A DNA stretch of 64,000 bases from an uncultured Desulfobulbaceae bacterium (GCA_947259115.1 CAMYKS010000001.1:1-64000), one strand, 5' to 3'. Positions 17,335-26,016 are shown, counted from the stretch's first letter. The notes: generated by a model from the sequence alone, not told the origin. A program made the numbers and translations.

Positions 17335-19602
17335 TTACCATACCGCGCGCAGCTTATGTTCCTTGCGGACGCGGTCTACTTCCCGTTCCAGCTCTATACG
17401 CCAGTCGGCATGAATGCGGGCTGCCGATGGCGCAATGAGTTCCGGCAGGCCGTAAACCAGCCGGTCGGAAGCGCTGGATGCCTCTATCACCGCTTCAATG
17501 GAGCGGGCCCCGAATTTATACTGGGCCAGCAACAGCCGCAGCAGCAGCCCCGAAGTCTTGCGGGCCGCTTTTTTCCAGTGCGTGTCCATCTGGTGCGCAA
17601 TGATGAATGCCCTTTTGAGTAGAATGCGGTGCAGATCCTCGAGCTCCTCTTCCGTGGCGGATTCCTGCAGAAGTTCGCCTCCTATTTCAATGCCGTCAAT
17701 GTCGAGAACAACCCGCAGGCGGCTCATGAAGTCAGGAATTTTCAGGGTTTTGACAAGTTGAGCCGCCCCGGCGTCTTTCTGGCTCAACAGGTCTTCCATG
17801 CCGGCCCAGTTTGCTTTAACGCCGCCGGCAAATACGAATATGGAACGCCCGATATAATAGGGCGTACCGTGGACATAGGTGACGCCGTCCTGCATGGAGG
17901 GAAGGAAGTAGCGCAAATAGCCGAACTCATGGTTGTCATAGCGGCAGTCGAATTCATCCCAGAAGACTATGGGAACCTTACTCCTGGCGACCGAGGCCCG
18001 GATAGGTTCAATGGCCGAGTTGATCTCCTCGGGACCGTCAAACTGGGTCATGTTGAATTCGAAGAAATCAAAGGGGTTGGTGTCGAGCTTAGTGGAAATA
18101 ACCCGGGCCACCTCTTTGACGGAAAAGGATTTTCCCGAACCCGGTGGGCCGAAAACCCCGATGCAGAGGGGACGCTGGAATGTCTCCTTTGAGACATAGC
18201 TGTCCATAACGTTCTGCAGGGTAATAACCGGGTCCAGTTCAGCCGGGTCCGTGGTGCGCAGATTGCCGATATGAAAGAGGCGGAATTCCTCAAAGCCCTT
18301 CTTCCAGCTGACCTCCTCCTTTAAGTGGTGCAGGACATCAAGAATGACCGGAATGGGGCCTGGCGCCATGTCTATGGAAATTGTGCCGGGTCCAACTGCG
18401 ACCGGGAGTTTCTGCGGGAAAAAGGAGCGCAGGGCCCTTTTTTTGTCCTCGTTCCATATCTGGCTGGCCACAAGTTCAAGGCTGCGGGCAAAATCGGGAG
18501 AGGTTTCAGGAAGCTCAATGAAGCCGGGGTCAAAAGTGGATTCAATAAAGGAGCATGGCACGCCGCCCGGAAATACAGAAGAAAAATCCAGTTCAGGGAA
18601 TTCCAGACCGTCACTGAAAAAATAGCCGTGGTTATACAGGAGCTGCCAGTTGTTAAGCACGCGCCTGGAAAAATCATAAAAATAACTGCGGCAGAAATCA
18701 CGACAGCCTATTTCAAGGAAATCCATGGCCATCATTGATGTTACCAGGGTGTCATGGCAGGGAACAGAACCTTTCTGGCGGGGTGCACTTTTCTGCGGCA
18801 GGCAGCCTTCCTGGTACCTGAAATAAACACCGTCCGGGCCTCCATACAGAATGCCGTAAGGAAACATCTCCACAATTATATGACAGTGAAAGCGCTGGTT
18901 TTTTTTATCCCACAGGCCGATCTCTTCAGTGCGCAGGGCGCGCAGGGCCATGGCCACAATGGTTTCCCAGGTGACGGAACTGTCCATTTCCATCCTGGTC
19001 GTTTCCAGGTCGGACAGGCGGCAGAAGAGAAAGAAACGGCTGGCGAACTGCTCCGCCCATTCCTGCCAATGGGCAATGCCAATGCCCATGCCTATGACCC
19101 AGCTCTCAGGGTTAAGGGACTTGATACGCTTGGCCACTTGGGGTGGCCAGCCGCCGTCATCAATTATGAGTATGCCGCTGTTATCGCTTAATGACTTAAT
19201 ATTCGTTTCATCAATGGCAAGGGCGTCAGACTCTTTGCGCCTCCCTTCCGGGGGGAGTATCTGCTGCACCATGAACCAGCCGTGACCTTTGTCTTCTGAG
19301 GAGTGGCTTTTCTTGCGAAAAATCTGAAATATTTCCTTCTGTTCACCATATGTAACAGTGCGAACCCTGGGAGTCATGTTCGCCGAGGCAAGATAGGAAG
19401 CCAACCATGTCAAACATTGTTCCAGGCGCCCGTTTTCAACACTGACTTTGCCGGCCAGCAATTCAATAAAGTCACCTGGATTATAGCCATAGGCAGGCAG
19501 GCTGCCCTCTGAAAGCAGGCTGACCTCCTTTATGGGCAGATTGTTGACTTTAACATCAGAGCCCAGCAGAAGTATATTGGGCCTTTTTGCTTCCTGTAGC
19601 AT
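17335..19602 (-). CDS. Large AAA+ ATPase of unknown function upstream of ccoN
   Basis: A 755-residue soluble protein. The N-terminal ~250 residues begin NILLLGSDVKVNNLP, with GILIIDDGGWP and FHCHIIVEMFPYGILYGGP; they resemble a nucleotide- or sugar-kinase-like fold, but I cannot name the family. An AAA+ module follows with Walker A GVFGPPGSGKSFS near residue 485, Walker B VFWDEFDCRYDN near 550, and SRLRVVLDIDG in the sensor region. It ends with an alpha-helical lid. The gene is 81 bp upstream of ccoN on the same strand, so a chaperone role in oxidase assembly is possible but unproven. No membrane segment or signal peptide is seen. Confidence 0.75.
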   Translation of the reverse strand: MLQEAKRPNILLLGSDVKVNNLPIKEVSLLSEGSLPAYGYNPGDFIELLAGKVSVENGRLEQCLTWLASYLASANMTPRVRTVTYGEQKEIFQIFRKKSHSSEDKGHGWFMVQQILPPEGRRKESDALAIDETNIKSLSDNSGILIIDDGGWPPQVAKRIKSLNPESWVIGMGIGIAHWQEWAEQFASRFFLFCRLSDLETTRMEMDSSVTWETIVAMALRALRTEEIGLWDKKNQRFHCHIIVEMFPYGILYGGPDGVYFRYQEGCLPQKSAPRQKGSVPCHDTLVTSMMAMDFLEIGCRDFCRSYFYDFSRRVLNNWQLLYNHGYFFSDGLEFPELDFSSVFPGGVPCSFIESTFDPGFIELPETSPDFARSLELVASQIWNEDKKRALRSFFPQKLPVAVGPGTISIDMAPGPIPVILDVLHHLKEEVSWKKGFEEFRLFHIGNLRTTDPAELDPVITLQNVMDSYVSKETFQRPLCIGVFGPPGSGKSFSVKEVARVISTKLDTNPFDFFEFNMTQFDGPEEINSAIEPIRASVARSKVPIVFWDEFDCRYDNHEFGYLRYFLPSMQDGVTYVHGTPYYIGRSIFVFAGGVKANWAGMEDLLSQKDAGAAQLVKTLKIPDFMSRLRVVLDIDGIEIGGELLQESATEEELEDLHRILLKRAFIIAHQMDTHWKKAARKTSGLLLRLLLAQYKFGARSIEAVIEASSASDRLVYGLPELIAPSAARIHADWRIELEREVDRVRKEHKLRAVW

Positions 19603-19700
19603 AATGTTTTGTCACCCTTACACAGTGCCGTCATAGCAGCAATAGATATTGCATGGGAACCTGGGGGGAGGGCCATGCAATACCTATTGCCAGGGAGGGA

Positions 19701-20288
19701 TTACGCTCCGTGTTTTGAAAGATAATCAGCCACACCCTCCGGGGTCGGCTTCATGGCATCATCTCCGGGCCGCCAATTGGCAGGGCAGACCTCACCATGG
19801 GTTTCATGGAACTGCAGTGCGTCAATGACCCGAAGGGCTTCATCGACATCTCTGCCAAGGGGCAGATCATTCACTAACTGATGCCGCACCACGCCTTCCT
19901 TGTCTACCAGAAAAAGGCCGCGCAGAGAGACGCCGCCTTCAAATAAAACACCGTAGTCCGTTGAGATGCTTTTAGAAATATCAGAGATAAGGGGGAACTG
20001 AACTGCACCGATGCCGCCCTGGTCAACGGGCGTGTTTTTCCAGGCAAGGTGGGTGTAAATCGAGTCAACCGAGATGCCCAGAAGTTCACAGCCTTTTGCC
20101 TTGAAATCCTCAACCTGCCGGTTAAATGCCAGTATCTCCGAGGGACAGACAAAGGTAAAATCCAGGGGATAAAAGAAAATAACCACATATTTACCCCGGT
20201 AGGAGGAAAGAGAAACGGTTTCAAAGCTGTTATTGGGCATTACAGCTTCGGCTTCAAACTCAGGAGCCTGCTTGGTTACCAGACACAT
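19701..20288 (-). CDS. 2-Cys peroxiredoxin (AhpC/TSA, Prx1 type)
   Basis: A 195-residue thiol peroxidase that reduces hydrogen peroxide, organic peroxides or peroxynitrite in the cytosol. The peroxidatic cysteine is C48 in PLDFTFVCPSE and the resolving cysteine is C168 in HGEVCPANWRPGD. YF-type C-terminal motifs are replaced by ADYLSKHGA. An upstream GGAGG site and a TATAAT hexamer about 20 bp before the start (minus strand) suggest its own promoter. The Rrf2 regulator encoded behind the promoter region is a likely controller, which would make this an oxygen-stress unit beside the oxidases. Confidence 0.94.
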   Translation of the reverse strand: MCLVTKQAPEFEAEAVMPNNSFETVSLSSYRGKYVVIFFYPLDFTFVCPSEILAFNRQVEDFKAKGCELLGISVDSIYTHLAWKNTPVDQGGIGAVQFPLISDISKSISTDYGVLFEGGVSLRGLFLVDKEGVVRHQLVNDLPLGRDVDEALRVIDALQFHETHGEVCPANWRPGDDAMKPTPEGVADYLSKHGA

Positions 20289-20389
20289 AATGGTACCTCC
20301 GTGATGATTATAGTTCGTATAGTATAGGTAATCATACCCATAGTTACTAATTTTCTCGACATTTTTTTATAAAAGAGCATTGTATTGTT

Positions 20390-20851
20390 TTAAGCGTTTT
20401 TTTCGTCCTGTGTTGGAAATTTGTCCCCTTGGAGAATGCAGCAGGATTCCTCCTGCAGCAGTTTGGCAAAAGTCACCCCTGCAAGGGTCTGGCGCAGTTG
20501 GTCGCGCGCCTGCATCCATACTTTATTCACTGCGCAACTCAAACTGGCATGGCATGACTCCGGTCTGACAACGCAGTCGTTTAGAAAAATTTCTCCAATC
20601 ATTGCCTCAATAACAGTAAGCAGGGAAAGTTTCTCAGGCGCAACAAGAAGACGATAACCCCCCTTGGCTCCTTGCAGGATCTCAATTATGCCCGCCCTAG
20701 ATAGTTGTTGGGCAATTTTTGCCAGAAAGTGTGACGGAATATCACCGCATGCAGCTACATCCTGACGGCTTACCACACTTTCAGTGCCGCCATTCCTGGC
20801 AAGGCACATGACGCAGCGCACCGCGTATTCACCTGCTCGTGTCAATCTCAT
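20390..20851 (-). CDS. Rrf2-family Fe-S transcriptional regulator
   Basis: From the ATG at 20851, with GAGGAA five bases upstream, the protein has 153 residues: MRLTRAGEYAVRCVMCLA, then a winged helix with SHFLAKIAQQLSRAG and ILQGAKGGYRL. The cysteines CVVRPESCHASLSC (spacing C-x6-C-x5-C) match the cluster-binding region of IscR/NsrR/RsrR-type members. It probably senses oxygen, nitric oxide or Fe-S status. A perfect inverted repeat at 20881-20899, 29 bp before its start, is a likely autoregulatory operator. The ORF is open seven codons further upstream, but the start there lacks a ribosome site. Confidence 0.9.
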   Translation of the reverse strand: MRLTRAGEYAVRCVMCLARNGGTESVVSRQDVAACGDIPSHFLAKIAQQLSRAGIIEILQGAKGGYRLLVAPEKLSLLTVIEAMIGEIFLNDCVVRPESCHASLSCAVNKVWMQARDQLRQTLAGVTFAKLLQEESCCILQGDKFPTQDEKNA

Positions 20852-20880
20852 TGAAATTCCTCGCCCAAACACAAAACAAT

Positions 20881-20899
20881 TAAGACATTTTTTGTCTTA
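20881..20899. promoter_or_regulatory. Candidate Rrf2 operator (perfect inverted repeat)
   Basis: TAAGACA-TTTTT-TGTCTTA is a perfect 7+7 bp inverted repeat with a 5-base spacer, immediately upstream of the Rrf2 gene. A weaker half-site-like GACATTTTTTTAT lies near 20358 between that gene and the peroxiredoxin promoter. Binding is inferred from position and symmetry only. Confidence 0.55.
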
Positions 20900-21146
20900 T
20901 ATAAAAATTGAAAAAAGAAGTCAAGGGGGAAAATGAAAATATTTGCAACATAGGGGTTTTTCCATTACGCAGTAGATAACCATTCTATATATACTGTTTG
21001 AGCTAATCAAGGCTGAAAAGAACTGCAGCGATGCGCCGCCGAACTCGTTTGCTGACTACGATGTGACCGGAGGATCAGCGCCAGCAGGTGTTGAGTTGAT
21101 CAAGATGCTTTGATGCACCCAATTAATCAGCTGTGAAGGTGGAGTA

Positions 21147-21509
21147 ATGAAAAAGAGGCTGCGGAAAAAGAAACGGGTTGGAGAGTTCAAAGTGTTCGGG
21201 GCCGCAATCGTGATTGTACTGCGAGAAAAGTCGGACTATGATGCATTTCTTGACTCCTTTTTAACGGAGGCTCTTGAGGCCAACGGTTGTTTTATTGGAG
21301 GCGCCGGTCTCAAAAACAGATTTAACGGGTTTATTGAATTGGGCTGCAGGCATGATTTACCGGAGCAGAGGCTTGCGGCAGTTTCAGACTGGCTCAAAGC
21401 CGATCCCGATGTTGAAAAATATGATATTGGCATGTTCACCGATGCCTGGTATGGCCCATTCAATGAACCTGAGGCAGTAGAGGATAATACGGTTGTTTAC
21501 GGAGTTTAA
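21147..21509 (+). CDS. YggL-family (DUF469) ribosome-associated protein
   Basis: A 120-residue protein beginning MKKRLRKKKRVGEFKVFG, which matches the basic N terminus of YggL (RSRRLRKK..xxEFQELGF in E. coli). The SDYDAFLDSFLTEALEANG segment and a C-terminal acidic DAWYGPFN follow. YggL binds the 50S ribosomal subunit in E. coli; its role is poorly known. A GGTGGAG site precedes the ATG. The gene stands alone: the Rrf2 gene upstream is divergent and the toxin-antitoxin genes downstream converge on it. Confidence 0.8.
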   Translation: MKKRLRKKKRVGEFKVFGAAIVIVLREKSDYDAFLDSFLTEALEANGCFIGGAGLKNRFNGFIELGCRHDLPEQRLAAVSDWLKADPDVEKYDIGMFTDAWYGPFNEPEAVEDNTVVYGV

Positions 21510-21539
21510 AGTGATTTAAAAATTGCAACGTGACGCATG

Positions 21540-21929
21540 TTACGGTTTTCCAACCCTGCACTTTGTCAACCCTTTTGCCTTGCGGATGAAGGTGCTGTCA
21601 AAGGTGACGAACTGTGTGCAACCCTGGCTTGCGGCAAGATGCAGGGCATCGGCGAAATCAAGGCCGTTTTCGTGCCATTTGATTGCCCTGTGCACGAGCT
21701 CTGGATCAGCAATATTTACATTGGGCAGGCCAAGAAGCTTCTTGAAGGTAGAGGAAACAGCATCAGGTTGAAAGCCATAGGAAAAACGGAGGACCCATTC
21801 GGCTTCAAGGAGCACCGTATCCGGAATATAAACAGTTTCATAGCTGAATATCTTCCTGGCCTTGGTATATTGGGGCTTGTCGTCGCGGGTGAGGAAGCGG
21901 ACAAGGATGTTGGTATCAATCGCTATCAT
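21540..21929 (-). CDS. vapC: VapC-type PIN-domain ribonuclease toxin
   Basis: A 129-residue PIN-domain protein starting MIAIDTNILVRFLTRDD. The acidic residues of the active site are visible: D4, the mid-protein E in LLEAEWVLR, D in LDFADALHLA and D in FVTFDSTF. VapC toxins cut tRNA or rRNA and are held inactive by the cognate VapB. The gene overlaps the end of the antitoxin gene by 14 bp, the usual arrangement. The strand is opposite to yggL, with which it converges. Confidence 0.92.
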   Translation of the reverse strand: MIAIDTNILVRFLTRDDKPQYTKARKIFSYETVYIPDTVLLEAEWVLRFSYGFQPDAVSSTFKKLLGLPNVNIADPELVHRAIKWHENGLDFADALHLAASQGCTQFVTFDSTFIRKAKGLTKCRVGKP

Positions 21930-22179
21930 TGAATGTTTCCTTTACACCTTTGGCGATGGCGGCTTCCATTTCTGCAAGTGTCTTGGCCTTGCCTTTGTAA
22001 TTGAGGCAGCCGGCTACCTCCTCGATGGTTGTTTCAGGGAAAGGGCTTACGGGTTTGAGCAGGATGCCGTCACGAGCATCCACCACCAGGAGCTTCTGGC
22101 CCGGTTTCCAGTTATGCGCGGTGCGGATCGGCTTTGGAATGATGACCTGGCCCTTACTCGATATTATTGTTGTTGCCAT
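21916..22179 (-). CDS. vapB: VapB-type AbrB/SpoVT-fold antitoxin
   Basis: An 87-residue antitoxin with the swapped-hairpin DNA-binding start ATTIISSKGQVIIPKPIRTA and a C-terminal helical part that should wrap the toxin. It is preceded by AAGGAGAG and a near-consensus promoter (22212-22240). The stop lies inside vapC, so the pair is coupled. VapB with VapC normally represses its own promoter; a GTAAGAA direct repeat (period 11) between the promoter and the start is a possible binding site. Confidence 0.92.
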   Translation of the reverse strand: MATTIISSKGQVIIPKPIRTAHNWKPGQKLLVVDARDGILLKPVSPFPETTIEEVAGCLNYKGKAKTLAEMEAAIAKGVKETFNDSD

Positions 22180-22211
22180 GTTTCTCTCCTTGGTAAGAAA
22201 TTTGTAAGAAT

Positions 22212-22240
22212 ATTTTAATGGTGCAGAAGATAAATGTCAA
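22212..22240 (-). promoter_or_regulatory. Sigma-70-type promoter of vapBC
   Basis: On the minus strand TTGACA and TAAAAT are separated by exactly 17 bases, about 30-60 bp upstream of the vapB start. Just downstream, GTAAGAA occurs twice with 11-base spacing (plus-strand bases about 22191-22209), a candidate operator. Confidence 0.75.
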
Positions 22241-22281
22241 GGGTTGAAACAGAGACAACAGGAGAGGCTAGTGCGCATTTT

Positions 22282-23034
22282 TCACGGTCTCCGCAGCGGC
22301 ACTACTTTGGCCTGCAGGCAGCATTTTTTGTACTTTTTACCGCTGCCGCACGGGCAGGGTTCATTGCGGCCTATTTTGGGTGGCAGGTTGATATGGGGAG
22401 GGCCGGAAGGTCTGTTTTTGTGCCTTTGGAGGCGTTCCTGCTCCAGACCGTAAGCATGGTGCTGGATGGTCTCTATGGCGAGCGGCAGCATGGCATAGAG
22501 CGAGGCTAGCATGCGCATTTCTTCGTCTTCGTCGAAGAAGTGAGGCACCTCGAAAATCTCCTCGATTTCATCCGGTTCTACTATGCCCAATATTACTGCC
22601 AGGCTTGCCTCGAGATCCTCCTGCTCTTCGGAGAGAGAGTCCGGATCGCTGTCCGTGAACCAGATTTCCGGGCGCAGCAACAGGGCTTCATGGAAACCAA
22701 ACGTCCAGTCCTGAATCGTTAAAAGTTCATCGGGGTTCTCCAAGTATTCAAGGTCGAAAGGAAAGCGCAGCATGCCGTTTTGAAAACGGCCGGTCAACTC
22801 GTTTACCTTGCCCAGCAGGGCACTGAGAAGTGCTTGTCCCTCTTTTTCGGTGTCAACTTCAATCATGCCTTCACCGAAAACAACGGGAAGCCATTCACTG
22901 GGCAGGATCATATCCGGCGTCACAGCCAGGCCGTATAGAAAACCAAGCAGTTCCTCGAAAGTAAAAACCTCGTCCTGGTCAACTGCCTTGGCCAGGATTT
23001 TTTGCAGCTGTTTTTTCTCTTTGCTGCTTATCAT
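22282..23034 (-). CDS. UPF0149/YecA-like protein with C-terminal SEC-C zinc motif
   Basis: A 250-residue acidic soluble protein. The YecA-like helical domain starts with [18 protein letters not shown] and [12 protein letters not shown]-type sequence, and an [13 protein letters not shown] region is rich in Glu and Asp. The C terminus is the SEC-C zinc-binding motif [18 protein letters not shown], known from SecA and many uncharacterised proteins. The function of such YecA-SEC-C proteins is not established. It is preceded on the same strand by the peptidase gene but separated by 41 bp. Confidence 0.82.
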   Translation of the reverse strand: MISSKEKKQLQKILAKAVDQDEVFTFEELLGFLYGLAVTPDMILPSEWLPVVFGEGMIEVDTEKEGQALLSALLGKVNELTGRFQNGMLRFPFDLEYLENPDELLTIQDWTFGFHEALLLRPEIWFTDSDPDSLSEEQEDLEASLAVILGIVEPDEIEEIFEVPHFFDEDEEMRMLASLYAMLPLAIETIQHHAYGLEQERLQRHKNRPSGPPHINLPPKIGRNEPCPCGSGKKYKKCCLQAKVVPLRRP

Positions 23035-23075
23035 AGCTCTTTACAGATGTGATTCCGGTTATTGAAAAGGTTTTA

Positions 23076-24212
23076 TTATTGGCTGACAATTGCCATGACA
23101 AGTTCGGCGGTGGCGGCCATGTCAGACAGTTTTATGGTTTCCCGGGTGGAGTGCACCTTGTCCATGCCGGTGGAAAGGATGGCGCACTGAAGAGAGTAGC
23201 CGTTAAATATATTTGCGTCACTGCCGCCTCCGGCTACAACGTAGTCCAGTTTTCTCTCAAGGGATGCGGCGGCCGCTTCCACCCTTTTTATGACTGCAGA
23301 CTCCCTGTCCAGCTTCATGACAGGATAATCAGGGATTATTTTGAAATCAAGAGACGGTCTGCCCTTTACATTTCCATCGGGATCGGACCAATTATCCACC
23401 TCTTCCTGGAAGACGGACCTGATGTGTGCTGTATGCTCTTCCAGCAGTTTTAGCGTATGGCTCCTGACCTCCCCCTGTATTATGGCAGATTCGGGGATGA
23501 TATTGGTTGCCGTACCCCCTTCGAGAAGACCGATATTTGCAGTACTCTCCCCGTCAATTTTGCCCAGCCTGAGACGGGCAATGGCTTTTGCTGCCAGATG
23601 AATGGCACTGATGCCTTTTTCAGGGCTTAAGCCGGCATGGGAAGCCTTGCCGGTAATCTCAACTTTTAATCGGTTTGCCGCAGGTGCGCCGACGATAACC
23701 CTGTTGATGCCGGAAGAATCCAGGGCATAACCGATTTTTGCTGTAATTAAAGATGGATCAAGGGCCTTTACGCCCAGCAGCCCGACCTCTTCACAGGTGG
23801 TAAAAACATATTCCACCGGCCCGTAGGGAATTTGTTTTTCCTGCAGGGTGCGCATGACTTCAATCAGTGCAGCAATACCAGCCTTGTCATCGCTGCCGAG
23901 CACGGTGTCGCCAACCGAGGTAAAAACCTCCCCGTGCCGCTGGACCTTGACGCCGATTGCAGGAAGGACGGTATCCATATGGCAGTTAAAAAAAACAGGA
24001 TCCTTGGGCAATCCGCCATCAGGGAAACGCACGAACAGGTTACCGCAGTTAGAGCCGGTTATCTTTGCCGAGTCGTCCTCCAGCACTTCCGCACCCATGT
24101 CTGTGAAGAGGGACTTTAGGTATGCTGCGACCCTGCCCTCCTGTTTTGAGGGGCTGTCGATTTCGCAAAGGGTCGTAAAAACTGCAGCAAGACGTTCGTG
24201 GTTAATGGTCAT
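23076..24212 (-). CDS. PepT-like M20-family metallopeptidase
   Basis: A 378-residue dizinc aminopeptidase of the M20/peptidase T group. The zinc and catalytic residues appear in FFNCHMDTVLPA, VLGSDDKAGIAAL and FTTCEEVGLLG, and a C-terminal zinc His in MDKVHSTRETI. The central dimerisation domain starts at GKASHAGLSPEKGIS. It should remove N-terminal residues from short peptides in the cytosol. It matches the PepT-like subgroup (as in YqjE of Bacillus) better than true tripeptidase T. Confidence 0.9.
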   Translation of the reverse strand: MTINHERLAAVFTTLCEIDSPSKQEGRVAAYLKSLFTDMGAEVLEDDSAKITGSNCGNLFVRFPDGGLPKDPVFFNCHMDTVLPAIGVKVQRHGEVFTSVGDTVLGSDDKAGIAALIEVMRTLQEKQIPYGPVEYVFTTCEEVGLLGVKALDPSLITAKIGYALDSSGINRVIVGAPAANRLKVEITGKASHAGLSPEKGISAIHLAAKAIARLRLGKIDGESTANIGLLEGGTATNIIPESAIIQGEVRSHTLKLLEEHTAHIRSVFQEEVDNWSDPDGNVKGRPSLDFKIIPDYPVMKLDRESAVIKRVEAAAASLERKLDYVVAGGGSDANIFNGYSLQCAILSTGMDKVHSTRETIKLSDMAATAELVMAIVSQ

Positions 24213-24378
24213 GGGATTTCCTGATAAGTTATAATATAGAGTAAATGGTAAAACGTAACCTTATCACGATAGGAAATGATCTCATTACCTGTCAAGTAAT
24301 ACTCATGTTAATATTTGTACGTTCTCAAAAAATCCGGTTTAACTGGGAACTTCGTGCCAGGATTAACCGCTTCCTTTT

Positions 24379-25020
24379 TTATTTCTTCGACCAGCCGCTT
24401 TCCTGGCGCCAGCGCATTATGCGAATCCTGCCTGTTGCTGCGCTGCTGATGACTGCTGCATAAGGATCGCCTTTGACTATTGCGGGATTCTGGGAGGCGG
24501 GATGATAGACAATGATGGAGCCGTTATCTTTGCTGGTCCCGTCCGACTGCCACTTAATATAGTTCGGCCCCCCGAATATGATGCCGTTTTTGCCGGCAAG
24601 CTTTGTCCCGGCAGGGGTTTTGGATGGTCCGCCGTCTGGGTACGGTGGAGCAGACATACAGTCGTAAAACTGTACTTCCCCTCTAAAGGTTATCTCCTTG
24701 ATAATGTCGTCGTCGGCTTCGTCGTTGCAGTCTTTGTCAGCATCGGTGTCAATGCAGATCAAATAGCCGTCCTTTGCTCCAAGGATAAAATCGACCAGGA
24801 CATCCTGATTCCTGTTGACCGCCTCGAACCGAGCCAGGTTGAGATCTGTAAGTATAGTAAAGGCCACTCCTTTTACCTTTGCTGTGGGGTTGCTATACAT
24901 GTATACAGTAAAGGTGGTCAGGATAAATACTACAGCCATAACAACAGCAAGCTCTACCAGGGTGAAACCCTGCGTTGATAATTTGTCCTTTGCTGCCATG
25001 TTTGGAAACAGGCTCCCCAC
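24379..25020 (-). CDS. GspH/FimT-type pseudopilin
   Basis: A 213-residue (or 206-residue) protein with a type IV prepilin N terminus: a short leader ending in Gly followed by FTLVELAVVMAVVFILTTFTV, with Glu at +5 of the mature form. The DLNLARFEAVNRNQDVLVDF region is typical of GspH/FimT minor pilins, and the rest is a beta-rich globular head containing two cysteines. The start could be the GTG at 25020 or the ATG at 24999; the latter gives an 11-residue leader. No other pilus or type II secretion genes are nearby, so it may act with a system encoded elsewhere. Confidence 0.85.
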   Translation of the reverse strand: MGSLFPNMAAKDKLSTQGFTLVELAVVMAVVFILTTFTVYMYSNPTAKVKGVAFTILTDLNLARFEAVNRNQDVLVDFILGAKDGYLICIDTDADKDCNDEADDDIIKEITFRGEVQFYDCMSAPPYPDGGPSKTPAGTKLAGKNGIIFGGPNYIKWQSDGTSKDNGSIIVYHPASQNPAIVKGDPYAAVISSAATGRIRIMRWRQESGWSKK

Positions 25021-25560
25021 AAGTTTTTAGATCAACTCTTAAAAGGATTACTCTCTGTCACGGGCAAAACGTTTCACTGGGTCAGGTTTGAGGTCAAGAG
25101 ACATATAGAGTGTATTGCTTACATGTGAGCCCAAAATAGAAAGGTGTTCTTCTTTTGGCAACACCAAACAAGTGATAGGAAAATGGTAGCTATTATTAAG
25201 GGCTTTCAAGTCAGCATGGGATTATATGCAGGCTCTGCCAGGAAGAGGACAGATTTGAAATCTGACCCCTGAACAAAGTATCCGGGAAATAATGAGTATA
25301 CATAAAGCTGTGAACTATAATGTAAACTATTCATTTACTTGAAAGACTTGATTTATGACTCAATGTATAATAAATAAACCATACTGATTCATAATATTAA
25401 CCTCTATCCCAGTCCGGAAAGCTATGCAAGAGGTGTTTTATCAGCGAATTTTACTTTGGCCTTCAAAGGGTACTCGATACCCTGGTGGAGGCTTTTGTGC
25501 TTTATAGATGTCGTCTGCGGAAAGGAATCTAGTAAAAAAAAGACTCAAAAGGAGGAATAA
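25021..25560. other. Non-coding stretch with GGGTCAG-type inverted motifs
   Basis: About 540 bp without a gene. GGGTCAGGTTTGAGGTC near 25079 and the opposite-strand GGGGTCAGATTTCAAATC near 25270 face each other, about 190 bp apart. Similar GGGGTCAGG boxes often flank REP/RAYT-like remnants, but no transposase is present. A two-tier hairpin lies at 25459-25492 in front of yegP. The rest is AT-rich and shows nothing I can name. Confidence 0.4.
25459..25492 (+). promoter_or_regulatory. Two-tier hairpin in the yegP leader
   Basis: GCCT...AGGC encloses AGGGTA-CTCGA-TACCCT, and TTTT follows. It is the only strong structure in the 100 bp ahead of the yegP-like gene and could be a terminator from upstream or an attenuator. 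No riboswitch family was recognised. Confidence 0.4.
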
Positions 25561-25896
25561 ATGAGTGCAAAGTATGAAATTAAAAAGGCAAAGGATGGAA
25601 AGTTTTATTTCAACCTCAAAGCGTCCAATGGTCAGGTAATATTAACCAGCCAGATGTACAAGGACAAGAACGGAGCCAAAAACGGCATAGCATCTGTGCA
25701 GCAGAACGCTTCCGTCAACGACCTGTTTGAGAAAAAAGAAAGCGCCAGCGAGAAAAGTTTTTTTGTGCTCAAGGCCAAAAACCACCAGATAATCGGCAAG
25801 AGCCAGTTTTACAAAACTACCGCTGCACTGGACAACGGCATAGCATCGGTGCAGAAAAACGGAGCAACTCCCGTAATTGATGATCAGGCAGTATAA
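25561..25896 (+). CDS. YegP-like DUF1508 tandem-repeat protein
   Basis: A 111-residue protein made of two copies of the DUF1508 unit. The first is YEIKKAKDGKFYFNLKASNG with QVILTSQMYK; the second FFVLKAKNHQIIGKSQFY with DNGIASVQKNG. Each unit has the GxASVQ ending. Proteins of this type (E. coli YegP) are small cytosolic proteins of unknown function, often induced by stress. An AAAGGAGGAATAA ribosome site precedes the ATG, suggesting strong translation, and an intrinsic terminator follows. Confidence 0.9.
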   Translation: MSAKYEIKKAKDGKFYFNLKASNGQVILTSQMYKDKNGAKNGIASVQQNASVNDLFEKKESASEKSFFVLKAKNHQIIGKSQFYKTTAALDNGIASVQKNGATPVIDDQAV

Positions 25897-25940
25897 TTTT
25901 AAATCTCTGGGATCTGATTGTAAATCTGGTCCAAGCACAT

Positions 25941-25973
25941 AAAAAAAGGGCTTCATTGTGAAGCCCTTTTTTT
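25941..25973 (+). terminator. Intrinsic terminator after yegP
   Basis: AAAGGGCTTCA-TTG-TGAAGCCCTTT is an 11-bp perfect stem with a 3-base loop flanked by an A-run before and a T-run after, so it can work in both directions. It ends the yegP transcript and may also serve the minus-strand operon. Confidence 0.9.
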
Positions 25974-26016
25974 ATGGAGCTATACCATAATACTAATGGT
26001 GGCAGATTATTCGCTT

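Noticed and set aside
20990-21116. Short frame ending SAPAGVELIKML before yggL
   Set aside because: Reads like a protein C terminus but has a stop just upstream and no start; at most a decayed gene end, too short to name.
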